A stretch of DNA of 56,914 nucleotides from Tychonema sp. LEGE 07203. GTDB taxonomy: Bacteria; Cyanobacteriota; Cyanobacteriia; Cyanobacteriales; Microcoleaceae. A model generated the notes under the pieces. That model made no database searches, was not told the origin of the DNA, and saw nothing but the letters and a program-made list of their open reading frames with translations. The stretch is taken from the NCBI RefSeq assembly GCF_015207285.1, contig NZ_JADEXD010000016.1, forward strand, positions 1 to 56,914, read 5' to 3'. Positions 18,586 to 26,606 of this stretch are shown here, in pieces. Every line of letters starts with the position of its first letter. Positions within the stretch are counted from its first letter, which is position 1. A program made the translations under genes and the position numbers.

Positions 18586-19919
18586 GTGAATAAAATGTCC
18601 CAAGTCATCACCGCTAAGCTAAAACTCAACCTGACTGCCGAGCAAAAAGCTGTGGTGTCTCAGACTGCTTTAGCTTACCGAGATGCTTTAAATTACACTT
18701 CACAAGTCGCTTTTGACGCAGGCAAAACCAGCAATGGTGCTAAGTTGCAAAAAGCGGTCTACAACGAATTGCGCGTGAGATTTGGGCTGGGAGCCCAAAT
18801 GGCTTGCAACGTACCCAGACAAGTGTCTGGGACTTACAAAACCTTGTGGACTAAGGTAAAACAATCTAACGATGCTATTGCTTCATGTTACACCAAGAGA
18901 CGGTATAAAGGGCTAGACAAAGCCCCCAAATATATATCTCGAACCTGTACCCTAAATTATCAGCGCGACTACTCTTTTAAAACCGAAAGGCGAGTGAGTA
19001 TTATCACTCTCCAGGGTCGAATAGTGGTCTCGTATGATGGCTACAACAAGCATTTAGACTTAATTGCCAATGGTGCAAGGATTGGAGCAGCTAAAATTGT
19101 CTATCAGCGTTCCTCCAAAATCTACTATCTGATGGTAAGCCTTGAAGTAGAAACGCCTAAGATTGACCCACTAAAAATAACTAGAAGTTCTGGTGTTGAT
19201 GTGGGTATGCGCTATTTAGCGGTGGAAACAGACTTACAAAATAAGTCTAAATTCTACTCAGGGAAGAATGCTAGACATAAAGCTAACCGCTACTATAAAG
19301 CACGGATGACTCTTCAGCGTAAAGACACTCGTTCAGCGAAGCGAAGATTAATCGCTCTGTCTGGGAGAGAAAGACGGTTTATCGCTGATGTAAACCACCA
19401 AATCAGCAAGGATATTGCCAAACTAATACCCTGATTGGACTAGAGAATTTAACCGGAATACGGGACAGGACTAGGACGAAATCGGGCAACAAGGCAAGCA
19501 AGAAGAGACGTATAGCTAATCGAAATAAATCTAAATGGTCTTATGCCGAATTGCATGGGTATATTGACTACAAAGCAAATCTAAATGGTTCGTTAGCAAC
19601 GAAAGTTCCGGCTCATTACACGTCGAAAAGTTGTCCTAAATGCGGGCATACTTCGGATGCTAACAGGCCGAACAAAGGACTATTATTCCGTTGCGAATGT
19701 TGTGGACATGAGTTACACGCTGATTTGGTGGGTGCGCGAAATATTGCAATGAGAGCGTTGCTTGTCCGGCAAGACTGGACGAGTACGGGGAGCTTGTCAG
19801 CATCCCCTGATGTATCGAATGGTGAAACCAAAGCCCAAATCCTGGAAAGGTTTTTGGAATTGCGGTGGAGTTCAGATACAAGCCCACATTATAGCGGTAC
19901 TCCGCTTGATGCTGGGTAG
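18586..19919 (+). pseudogene. tnpB: IS605-family tnpB (OrfB) nuclease gene, frameshifted
   Basis: Frame one (18586-19434) covers the N-terminal helix-turn-helix/WED-like part and RuvC-I, with catalytic Asp in SSGVDVGMRYLAVE. It stops just after NHQISKDIAK. The other frame continues at about 19425 with LIGLENLTGIR (RuvC-II Glu), a zinc ribbon CPKCG...CECCG, and RuvC-III Asp in HADLVGARNIA. It runs to 19919. All three acidic residues and four zinc Cys survive, so a single indel near 19420-19428 seems to have broken the gene; the spacing suggests some residues are lost too. No tnpA is present. A hairpin AGCGG-TACT-CCGCT at 19893-19906 is probably the 3' end of the guide RNA/right end. Confidence 0.88.
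19893..19906 (+). ncRNA. Possible omega-RNA 3' hairpin / right end of IS605-type element
   Basis: AGCGG-TACT-CCGCT is a perfect stem-loop overlapping the last codons of tnpB, followed by GATGCTGGGTAGTTGAC. In IS605-type elements the guide RNA is made from the 3' end of tnpB and ends at the element's right boundary. The exact boundary and guide start could not be set. Confidence 0.4.
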
Positions 19920-19959
19920 TTGACATAAAAATATTATTCCCGGCAGCGCCAACACGAAA

Positions 19960-19995
19960 AAAGAGTTGAGATTTTGGGAAAATTCTCAACTCTTT
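19960..19995 (-). terminator. Rho-independent terminator of the sigma factor gene
   Basis: AAAGAGTTGAGA and TCTCAACTCTTT form a perfect 12-bp stem with a 12-nt loop. On the minus strand it is followed by a run of T residues. It lies 6 bp after the stop codon at 20002. Confidence 0.88.
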
Positions 19996-20001
19996 GAGTA
20001 A

Positions 20002-21006
20002 CTAACTAGCCAAGTATTCTCTGACTTGAGATTGGCGGCGCCGCAGGTGGGCGAGGGCTTGATGTTCTAGCTGCCGTACCCGTTCGCGGCTGAGATTTAG
20101 CCGTTCTCCGACTTTCGCCAGCGACATTTCGGTGCCGTCTTCCAAACCGAAGCGCAGAACAATTACATCTCGCTGCTGCGGGGTAAGTTCTGATATCAAA
20201 GTATTCAGGTCTTGCCGCAGCAATTCCGAGGTAATGTAGTTGTCTGGAGATGCGGTTTCGTCTTCTAAGAGTTCTTGCAGTTCCGTATCTTGGTTGTCTC
20301 CTACCCGCAAGTCCAAAGAAACTGGATGTCTTGCCATCAGCAGGTATTCCCGAATTTGGGAAGGCTGCAGTTCCAGGGCGGCGGCAATTTCTGCAGGCAA
20401 GGGAGAACGGCCCAACTGCTGGGTGAGTTCCCGCTGCACTTTTTTGATTTTGTTGAGTTTTTCGGTGATGTGAATTGGCAATCGAATGGTGCGGGCGTGT
20501 TGGGCGATCGCGCGGGTGATTGCTTGGCGAATCCACCAGTAGGCGTAGGTAGAAAATTTGTATCCCCGCATCGGGTCAAATTTTTCGACTCCTCGTTCTA
20601 AACCGAGGGTGCCTTCTTGAATTAAATCCAAGAATTCCATGTTGCGTTTCTGGTATTTTTTGGCGATCGCCACTACTAAGCGCAAATTCGCTTCAATCAT
20701 CTTTTTCTTGGCGCGCCGCCCCGACTGCAAAATCCTGTTCAGTTCAGCTTCTGTCAGCTCCATTTCGGCAGCCCACTCTTGATTCGTCAGATCCCGCTGC
20801 CATTCTTTGGCCAGCGCTTGTTTGGCTTCGATTAATTTCATCATTTGCTGTACCTGCTTGCCGAAAACAATCTCTTCTTCTCGGGTTAGCAGGGGTACTC
20901 GACCGATCTCGTGCAGATAGGTACGAACCGTATCCGTTGAGGAGTATGGTCGGCTGCCCATGCGATCGGCTTTCACTGTTTTGGTTTTGGGGGTTGTGGT
21001 GGACAT
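20002..21006 (-). CDS. Group 2 sigma-70 RNA polymerase sigma factor
   Basis: 334 residues from ATG 21006 (MSTTTPKTK); the open frame reaches 21072 but the extra 22 residues do not look like sigma sequence. Region 1.2 is DTVRTYLHEIGRVPLLTREEE. Region 2 has RLVVAIAKKYQ, FLDLIQEGTLGLERGVEKFD and YKFSTYAYWWIRQAI, recognising the -10 element. Region 3 is RTIRLPIHI...KIKKVQRELTQQ. Region 4 is VIVLRFGLEDG and SLAKVGERLNLSRERVRQLE, which binds the -35 element. The long region 1.1 of the primary factor is missing, which marks group 2. Such non-essential factors handle stress and nutrient shifts in cyanobacteria. Which Sig letter cannot be assigned safely. Confidence 0.92.
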   Translation of the reverse strand: MSTTTPKTKTVKADRMGSRPYSSTDTVRTYLHEIGRVPLLTREEEIVFGKQVQQMMKLIEAKQALAKEWQRDLTNQEWAAEMELTEAELNRILQSGRRAKKKMIEANLRLVVAIAKKYQKRNMEFLDLIQEGTLGLERGVEKFDPMRGYKFSTYAYWWIRQAITRAIAQHARTIRLPIHITEKLNKIKKVQRELTQQLGRSPLPAEIAAALELQPSQIREYLLMARHPVSLDLRVGDNQDTELQELLEDETASPDNYITSELLRQDLNTLISELTPQQRDVIVLRFGLEDGTEMSLAKVGERLNLSRERVRQLEHQALAHLRRRQSQVREYLAS

Positions 21007-21848
21007 GGGTGAGTATTGCACTCCTTGTAACAACAGATAAAAAGTTGGTGATACCCTGTTCCACTCTTGCAAGTGGAATCGAGACTGCGACAGAGGGGAT
21101 GTTACCCCCTCCTGTTTATCGGTGACGATCGGTAGAAGCTTGTTGTTTGGGATTAATTTTGTGCTTGATTTTCTAGTAATCCCCGTCGATTTTCCGTAGC
21201 TCGCTAGCTTTAACGGCTAGTTCCGGCGAAGTGAATTTAAGTTTACTTTGCTCAATATTATTCCAAATTTTGAGGATCGTAAAGGGTAAAAACCTCTGTC
21301 TTAAGGTCAAGATTCTACATTTTTCCTTAAGGTTTTCAATTCCCTGCTAGTTTTAACTGCAACTCAACTTCGCAATACTCATGCAAACATACTCATGCAA
21401 ACAGACTCATGCAATTCGAGGGCTTTTTTTGCTCTCTGTTCTATCATCGCTTGAATTTTTCTCCCTGCCTAGATGGTGGGATGCGAGATAACCGAACCCG
21501 ATCGCGTAGTAGTAGGGCAGGAATGGGTGATGGGGGTGAGGGAGAGAAAGAGGGTGAGGGAGATAAAGAGGGTGAAAGGGAGAAAGAGGGGAGACGGTGT
21601 GAGGGGGAGAAAAACGGTGAGACCAAGACTGAGTATAGCTGGTTAAACTCATATAAAGGCTCGTTTTTGGGTTGTTTAAGTTTCATTGCGGCGATCGGCT
21701 TAACAATGAGGGGTGAGAGGGTGAGGGGTAAAAGCTCCTTACCCCTGGCTGGGGAATCATTTTATTTGACGTTTTCAGGGTGACACTTAGCCTTCGCCCC
21801 GTTCAAGCCTTTTATCCAAGTCTATTTGTCAACCAGGCTCTCTATTCA
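21007..21848. other. 840-bp spacer with a purine-rich tract, no gene
   Basis: Between 21521 and 21615 the plus strand is almost entirely purine, made of degenerate GGGAGA / AAAGAGGGTGA units. Just before it, AAACATACTCATGCAAACAG-type sequence at 21383-21415 shows an ACTCATGCAA repeat. ORFs across the tract are low-complexity artefacts. The part next to 21007 should hold the sigma gene promoter. Confidence 0.6.
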
Positions 21849-22405
21849 TCAACTGATTACTGAGACATCTGTTTCTGGTTCAGAATTTACTACTAAGTGA
21901 GATTGCAATCTATACAATAATTCTAACGCGCTAATCCGCAGAGGGTTGTCCGCTGCTAAATTTCTCAATTCGGCGATCGCCCGCTGCTGGACTCCCAAGG
22001 AGCCCAACATCCTCAACCACAAAGTTTCCGGTATTTCTGGCAATTGATGGATGACGACAATAGCCGATCGAAAAGATTCCGGAAAAAAATACATTCCCTT
22101 CATCCAATTTGCTTCGTCTGGGAAAGCCCCAAATCCCATTGAAAAATCGTCTGAAGCCGTAGGAGTAAGAATCCAAAGCATTGGGAATGCAGATTCATCC
22201 CAGGGAGTATTTTCTTTTTTGAATTGCTGTTCTAATTCAGCGCGTACATTGAAGCATTTGGCCGTACAACTACAAACTTCGCTGACGCTAACTGGATTGC
22301 GAAACGGTTCCAATATTGCTTTCTTGCTAGTAATTCTTCCGAAGACTCCTAAAGTTTCGATATATTGCGGTTCCAGATTAGTTGCAAATACCTCTGCGTC
22401 ATAGC
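21849..22405 (-). pseudogene. 5'-truncated cyanobacterial hypothetical gene
   Basis: The frame can be read backwards past any start codon. Upstream of residue 1 (a TTG at 22313) it continues coherently as TSKKAILEPFRNP, preceded by YIETLGVFGRI and DAEVFATNLEPQ. It then meets a stop inside the palindrome at 22401-22460. The remaining part matches a common cyanobacterial family (PxLWILTPTAS, IVVIHQLP.TPETLWLRxLG, Q.AI.EL..L..DNPLR..ALELL) in which an N-terminal PD-(D/E)XK-like domain precedes this region. That N-terminal domain is missing here. The palindrome has either inserted into the gene or marks a deletion end. Expression from the internal TTG cannot be ruled out. Confidence 0.65.
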
Positions 22406-22460
22406 AAATCCGGGTTGACTACCCCCTTTCTCATGGAGGTAGCTAACCCGGATTTGGTAT
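22401..22460. repeat. 60-bp palindrome AAATCCGGGTT...AACCCGGATTT
   Basis: AAATCCGGGTT at 22406-22416 pairs with AACCCGGATTT at 22445-22455. The pairing continues inwards (CTACC/GGTAG) and outwards (ATAGC/GGTAT) with few mismatches. It cuts off the 5' end of the minus-strand gene before it and lies downstream of the serine hydrolase gene, where it may also stop transcription. Confidence 0.75.
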
Positions 22461-22578
22461 TAGAGTCTATTCTGTTACTGTGAGGGCGATCGAGCTTTGG
22501 CGAAAAAAGGGGAAGAGTAAAACAGATGGAGTCAGCTTGCATAGAGTCGGGTAGAAACCAAGGCTACACGATTGAATT

Positions 22579-23688
22579 CTAGTTATCGGCGGTCATTCGC
22601 TGAAAAACTCGAAGAGACATTTCAGGAAAAATCTTCCAATCATCCCCGTAAGTCGGATCATCTGCAAAGATTACCAAAATATAAGCAGTCTTTCCATCTT
22701 TAGTGCCTGTGTAGGCGACTTCCTGGCGCGAACTGAAAGTCCAGCCTACTTTAGAAGCAAAATAAACATCATTAATTGGTAAAGACTCGCCTAAAAAACC
22801 TCGAACTGAGTTGTATTGATCTTGCTTCCAAACTTCAGGTCGCAAATCTCTTGTCAGCAAACTTATCATCTCCTCGCTAGATTTATGCGAAACTGCTTGA
22901 TATGTGAAGATTTCATACATTAATCTAGCAGCATGATCGGTCGTCATTTTATTCCGAATAGGCTGTGAAAGTTGACCGCGCAATTGCAAGTCCCGACCTT
23001 GAGGGTTTTCAAGCTTTAGGTAGGGAATAGGAAAATTTTTTTGGTTGATATTTATGCCTTTGTACCCAGCGTGCTGGAAAAATCGGTTAATTTGTTCGCG
23101 TTTGCTTATCCAGGTTAGATACTCTTCTCCATCTAGCCGCAAGCCAGATGTGGTGCCTGTTAATTGGTCCAGAATACGACTAGCCGCCTCATTGTCTGAC
23201 TTCTGTATCAGCTTACATATATCTGTTTTGCACAAAGGCGTATAGAAAGCTGCTTTTTCTGAAATCATTCCTTTTTCTATGTAAGCATATAATGCAGTCA
23301 TCCAAAATAACTTGGAAACACTTGCAGGGAATCTAGGTATGTGGTTTTTATAACCTGCAGAATTCAGAGTTTTTAAATCGATTAGAGTAACCGATAAAGG
23401 TTCTGTTGGCAGATTTGTTTTAGCTGCAATATCAACAACTTCATCAACTATGTTTTGTAACTTTTGGCTCGATTGAAATTCGGGATTGCTCGTGGTATTG
23501 TAAGCAAATTCTAACTGTTCCCTATCTAAATTCTCAGCATTGTTTAAAGATGGTGACGCTAGACTATCGCTCAGCTTTATTGCAGCCATACCGCTAACGG
23601 TAATCATTGTAGCAGTCACAGCTACTATACTTGCAAACTGTAATCGAAGCAATACAGTAAATTGTTTGCTGTATTTATGATTATTCAT
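22579..23688 (-). CDS. Class A beta-lactamase-like serine hydrolase
   Basis: 369 residues with an N-terminal membrane helix (about 12-38), so the enzyme faces the periplasm. The active-site SxxK is FPASVSKLFW (Ser123, Lys126). The second motif is KSDNEAAS (Ser164-Asp-Asn). The third, normally KTG or KSG, reads SKVGW. Distance between motifs fits class A enzymes and related peptidoglycan hydrolases. Catalysis on beta-lactams is uncertain; many cyanobacterial homologues are simply serine hydrolases. It is the last gene of the minus-strand run that contains the FtsK/WXG/ADP-ribosyltransferase genes (65-bp gap). It could act on cell wall during passage of proteins, which is conjecture. Confidence 0.8.
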   Translation of the reverse strand: MNNHKYSKQFTVLLRLQFASIVAVTATMITVSGMAAIKLSDSLASPSLNNAENLDREQLEFAYNTTSNPEFQSSQKLQNIVDEVVDIAAKTNLPTEPLSVTLIDLKTLNSAGYKNHIPRFPASVSKLFWMTALYAYIEKGMISEKAAFYTPLCKTDICKLIQKSDNEAASRILDQLTGTTSGLRLDGEEYLTWISKREQINRFFQHAGYKGININQKNFPIPYLKLENPQGRDLQLRGQLSQPIRNKMTTDHAARLMYEIFTYQAVSHKSSEEMISLLTRDLRPEVWKQDQYNSVRGFLGESLPINDVYFASKVGWTFSSRQEVAYTGTKDGKTAYILVIFADDPTYGDDWKIFPEMSLRVFQRMTADN

Positions 23689-23753
23689 TTAAGGTTTAAA
23701 ACTCGCGATAATTTTAGTTTTTTTTGCACAACTTGAATGCTCCAATCATGGGT

Positions 23754-24323
23754 TCAATTAATGCTGCGATAATCAGATATTTTCCAACGACCATCAACAA
23801 ATTGCAAATTATAGCGAACAAGCTTCGTGTTGAAGTCGGTTTGAGTTAGATCGACTTTGCCATTGACATAAAAGGTACGATCCTCAGTAAGATTAACCTC
23901 GATTGTTGCCTGAGTTCCGTTAGCACTGAACTGTTTTATTGATTCAATCTTTTGGACTCCGAATTGATAGTAAGCCTGATTCTCTATTAACCAATCTATT
24001 GAGCCTCCGGGTTTTGTCATGTCCTGATATAAAACGTCGGTAGTAAATTCAGCGGCTAGTTGGCGATTGAATGGAGAAGCAAATATTTGTCGCTTCGATT
24101 GCAGCCAATTAGAAATTAGATTGCCTGCCTCTTGTTGTGTTATTGATGAAGATGGACTAGAGGAAGCTGAAGAATTTGAATTTGAATTTGAATTTGAATT
24201 GCTTGTAACTGGTTGATTGGCGGTTTTAGGACCTTTGGTGACAACAATACCGATAAGCATAGCTCCCCCAATCAAGCTGCCTGCAATAACAGCATTTCGC
24301 CAGTCTTTAGAATCTAAACTCAT
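23754..24323 (-). CDS. Membrane-anchored IMS (DUF4101) domain protein
   Basis: 189 residues from ATG 24323 with AGGAGGAAT upstream. One membrane helix lies near the N-terminus (about 8-28), then a low-complexity Asn/Ser linker encoded by a repeat of GAATTT units (minus strand). The C-terminal domain (about 70-189) begins with AGNLISNWLQSKRQIFASPF and ends with LQFVDGRWKISDYR. This is the IMS-type domain known from chloroplast division protein ARC6 and cyanobacterial relatives, an NTF2-like binding fold. Its partner is unknown. It sits 49 bp after the third WXG-like gene in the same run. Confidence 0.75.
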   Translation of the reverse strand: MSLDSKDWRNAVIAGSLIGGAMLIGIVVTKGPKTANQPVTSNSNSNSNSNSSASSSPSSSITQQEAGNLISNWLQSKRQIFASPFNRQLAAEFTTDVLYQDMTKPGGSIDWLIENQAYYQFGVQKIESIKQFSANGTQATIEVNLTEDRTFYVNGKVDLTQTDFNTKLVRYNLQFVDGRWKISDYRSIN

Positions 24324-24372
24324 TGCTAATTCCTCCTGTTTGTAATATTTTTTACAGGTCAATTCAGTAAAT

Positions 24373-24585
24373 TCATAGACTACGATTTACTCGATCGACA
24401 GATTGCTCTATTGTTTCTAATTCCTCCAAATAGTCAGTCATCATCTCCTCAATGGGTCTTAATATTTCTGTATTGAAATAATTTCGGTTTATTCCTGACC
24501 AGCATTGCTCAGTTTCCGACAGTAATCTTTGAACTCGGTTCCATTCATCTCTAAGTTGAGCGATTGTCTGATTTAATGAAGCCAT
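24373..24585 (-). CDS. WXG100-like small helical protein (third copy)
   Basis: 70 residues, all predicted helical: NQTIAQLRDEWNRVQRLL, a turn CWSGINRNYF, then a second helix to the end. The turn has W-S-G and a Phe eight residues after the Trp. That is the same spacing as in the two other small proteins of this cluster and in ESAT-6-type WXG100 proteins (Trp, Gly, aromatic). It lies 41 bp after the 54-residue ORF. WXG100 proteins are secreted as hairpin dimers by type VII systems. Confidence 0.65.
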   Translation of the reverse strand: MASLNQTIAQLRDEWNRVQRLLSETEQCWSGINRNYFNTEILRPIEEMMTDYLEELETIEQSVDRVNRSL

Positions 24586-24626
24586 AATTTTAGATAGTCA
24601 AAAGTTTTAGGGTTTACCGCTCGCTG

Positions 24627-24791
24627 CTATTTATCAGCTTTCTCTTCGTCAATTTGTATGCCGATGGGATACTTAGTTTTTTCTATTGGCATAGGTGCTG
24701 GACGCTCAGAAGGTGGCTTTTTCAGTTCCTCCTCTTCAGCCGCTTTCATAATTTCTAATAACTTTTTTTCTTGTTCAGATAGTTCGCTCAT
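24627..24791 (-). CDS. Small charged protein overlapping the ADP-ribosyltransferase gene
   Basis: 54 residues, starting at ATG 24791 in the ATGA overlap with the stop of the preceding toxin-like gene. It begins SELSEQEKKLLEIMKAAEEE, a likely helix, then turns Pro-rich (PPSERPAPMPIEK) and acidic at the end. It has no known domain. Translational coupling to the ADP-ribosyltransferase suggests a stoichiometric partner. An immunity protein, chaperone or adaptor would each fit, and none is shown by sequence. Confidence 0.55.
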   Translation of the reverse strand: MSELSEQEKKLLEIMKAAEEEELKKPPSERPAPMPIEKTKYPIGIQIDEEKADK

Positions 24792-26005
24792 TTTTTGGAT
24801 CTCCACCATTCAACTCCATTAGGTGTCTCCACCATCCGAATAAAGGTTTTACCTTCTTTTTCTTCTACAGACAAAACTTTAAACTTACTTCCCGGCAAAA
24901 AAAGGACTTCTTTTTCATTCGGGTGTTTGGCATATTCTTGAATTACTTTGCCTGTTTGAGAAAAAATGGTATAGCGGACATTACCCTGAAACTTTTCAGC
25001 TTCAACAATACCTGTACTGGTGCTAGTGAAACCAGGCTCTGTTAGTATTGTACCTACTTTATATTTAGCTATCTGCTCAGCACTTAAAGTGGTTTGCCGA
25101 AAAGCTAATAACTTATAATTAGGCAGAGCATTCAAGGCTGCTGCTGCAAAACGCGCTTGTTCTAAGTAGTCATTTTTAGCCTGCTCCAAAGTCTGCCAGT
25201 TATACAAGTTTTTCTCAAACTCTTTCAAATGCCCCCGCAATAAACGGTTTATCTGTTTGTAACCATTGTCGGAGGAGTAAAAGATTAACGCTGCCATTTC
25301 TTCCGGCCAAAGTGGTAAGTTAGTAGCTTTTTTTACAGCATCATTGAGGTCGGATTCAAACATATAAGTTTGGTGTTGAGCTTGCATGACTCGCTGTCTG
25401 TAAATGGCTCTCTCCTCTGCTGTAGTCTGTAGATTAGTCCAGTCAATATTTTCTGCTGGATTTCGTGTTTTGTTTTGAGCTACTTTTACACTTTGCTCCC
25501 TGTGATTATCGATGGGTATGGCTTTTTGTGAGGAAGTTTGGCGTTGACTTTGAGTAATTCCGTATCCCTCCGGACCGCCTGCTAATACGCTTCTCATCCG
25601 AGAGATGATATTAGCCCGAGCGCTCAATTCGTCTTGACACCGAGGTATTACTTTGTTTAACAACTCTCCTACTACCCTACTTTGGTTTTGATATCGATCG
25701 CAGTCTCGTTCAAATTGTGGCGAACACAATCTGATATCTTCCAAAACTTCTTGCAATCTGTACATTTGTGCCTGTTCATAATCGCAAGACCCATCTTCCT
25801 CGCAGTTGTACAGACACTCCTGATAAGCTCTCTGTGCTTCTTCAGCATCAGCTTCCGCACGAAGGAGAGCTTCAGAGATGCGATCGCGCGTCTCTTCCAA
25901 CTCAATTTCCACTTGCGAATAAGTCGCCTGTAATTGTTCTTTCAGGCGATCGAAAGCTGCGTGCAAACTCTCAAATACTTCCAGTTCAGCCTTTACCTGT
26001 GGCAT
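24788..26005 (-). CDS. Polymorphic-toxin-like protein with ADP-ribosyltransferase C-terminus
   Basis: 405 residues from ATG 26005 (4 bp after the previous stop). An upstream TTG at 26056 is less likely. Residues 1-150 are long helices with six or so Cys (QECLYNCEEDGSCDYE, RLCSPQFERDCD, IPRCQDEL), resembling helical N-terminal domains of secreted toxins. A polar linker (about 150-190) follows. The C-terminal half (about 195-405) matches the ADP-ribosyltransferase exoenzyme fold: YSSDNGYKQINRLLRG, LAFRQ with Arg303, FTSTST with STS at 328-330, and EKEVLFLPG with E364-x-E366. The R-S-ExE set indicates an arginine-type mono-ADP-ribosyltransferase. Its target is unknown. Position between WXG-like genes and an FtsK-type ATPase argues for secretion. 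Confidence 0.82.
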   Translation of the reverse strand: MPQVKAELEVFESLHAAFDRLKEQLQATYSQVEIELEETRDRISEALLRAEADAEEAQRAYQECLYNCEEDGSCDYEQAQMYRLQEVLEDIRLCSPQFERDCDRYQNQSRVVGELLNKVIPRCQDELSARANIISRMRSVLAGGPEGYGITQSQRQTSSQKAIPIDNHREQSVKVAQNKTRNPAENIDWTNLQTTAEERAIYRQRVMQAQHQTYMFESDLNDAVKKATNLPLWPEEMAALIFYSSDNGYKQINRLLRGHLKEFEKNLYNWQTLEQAKNDYLEQARFAAAALNALPNYKLLAFRQTTLSAEQIAKYKVGTILTEPGFTSTSTGIVEAEKFQGNVRYTIFSQTGKVIQEYAKHPNEKEVLFLPGSKFKVLSVEEKEGKTFIRMVETPNGVEWWRSKK

Positions 26006-26009
26006 ATCT

Positions 26010-26303
26010 CTATAAGCTGGGTAAATTTCCCAATTTTTGTCGCCGTTCCTCTGCAACTTTGATCTGCTGATTCAGGAAAACCAGATAGCTTTCGCACTCC
26101 AGTTCACCATCACTATAAGTAGATTTCAGCTTCTCAAAAAGTGGCTCGAAACTGTCAAATTGATTGTCGTGCCAAACTCTTTTTAGATTTTCCCACTGAC
26201 TTAATACTCTTGACCATTCTTGTCGTTGCGTCTCATAAAATTGCTGCAACTGAGCCTGAAGGTCTTTAGCATCCTCTAAATCAAACGATGTTTGTTCAGC
26301 CAT
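26010..26303 (-). CDS. WXG100-like small helical protein (second copy)
   Basis: 97 residues forming two long helices around VWHDNQFDSF. Here the motif is W-H-D rather than W-x-G, but the Trp-to-Phe spacing (eight residues) is identical to the other two small proteins. The sequence continues into a charged second helix (KLKSTYSDGELECESYLVFL). It ends 4 bp before the start of the ADP-ribosyltransferase gene, so it is likely to be co-made with it, perhaps as its targeting partner. Confidence 0.65.
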   Translation of the reverse strand: MAEQTSFDLEDAKDLQAQLQQFYETQRQEWSRVLSQWENLKRVWHDNQFDSFEPLFEKLKSTYSDGELECESYLVFLNQQIKVAEERRQKLGNLPSL

Positions 26304-26320
26304 AAGTCATTTATCTCCCT

Positions 26321-26593
26321 TTAATAACGTTCAAATTCTCTGACAATTTCGTTAAACCGTTCTAGCCATTTTTGGGCATCATCACCCGCAGCTAATGCAG
26401 ACTCTATCGCCTGTTTAGTTTGCACGAACTCTGTTGTAAATTGATTTTTGCTTGCACCTTTCCAAGTTTGCTCGCATTGATTCCAGCTAGTTTCAACTGA
26501 CTGCAATTTTTCAACAGTCACTTGCTGGAAAGCGGCTAAGGCTTCAATGAACCTGTGCAATTGCTCTTCATCAACATCAATATCTTTCGCCAT
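26321..26593 (-). CDS. WXG100 family protein (first copy)
   Basis: 90 residues. Helix one is EEQLHRFIEALAAFQQVTVEKL..., the turn is TWKGASKNQF with a canonical W-K-G, and helix two follows to residue 90. Length, helical hairpin and motif agree with the ESAT-6/WXG100 superfamily. No signal peptide. It begins 13 bp after the FtsK/SpoIIIE-type gene. In type VII systems the last ATPase domain of EccC reads the C-terminus of such proteins; a C-terminal YxxxD/E is not obvious here (the end is EIVREFERY). Confidence 0.78.
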   Translation of the reverse strand: MAKDIDVDEEQLHRFIEALAAFQQVTVEKLQSVETSWNQCEQTWKGASKNQFTTEFVQTKQAIESALAAGDDAQKWLERFNEIVREFERY

Positions 26594-26606
26594 GATTTTA
26601 ATTTTC

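Noticed and set aside
21409..21783. ORFs rich in Gly/Glu (plus) or Ser/Pro (minus)
   Set aside because: They translate the purine tract; composition is purely repeat-driven.
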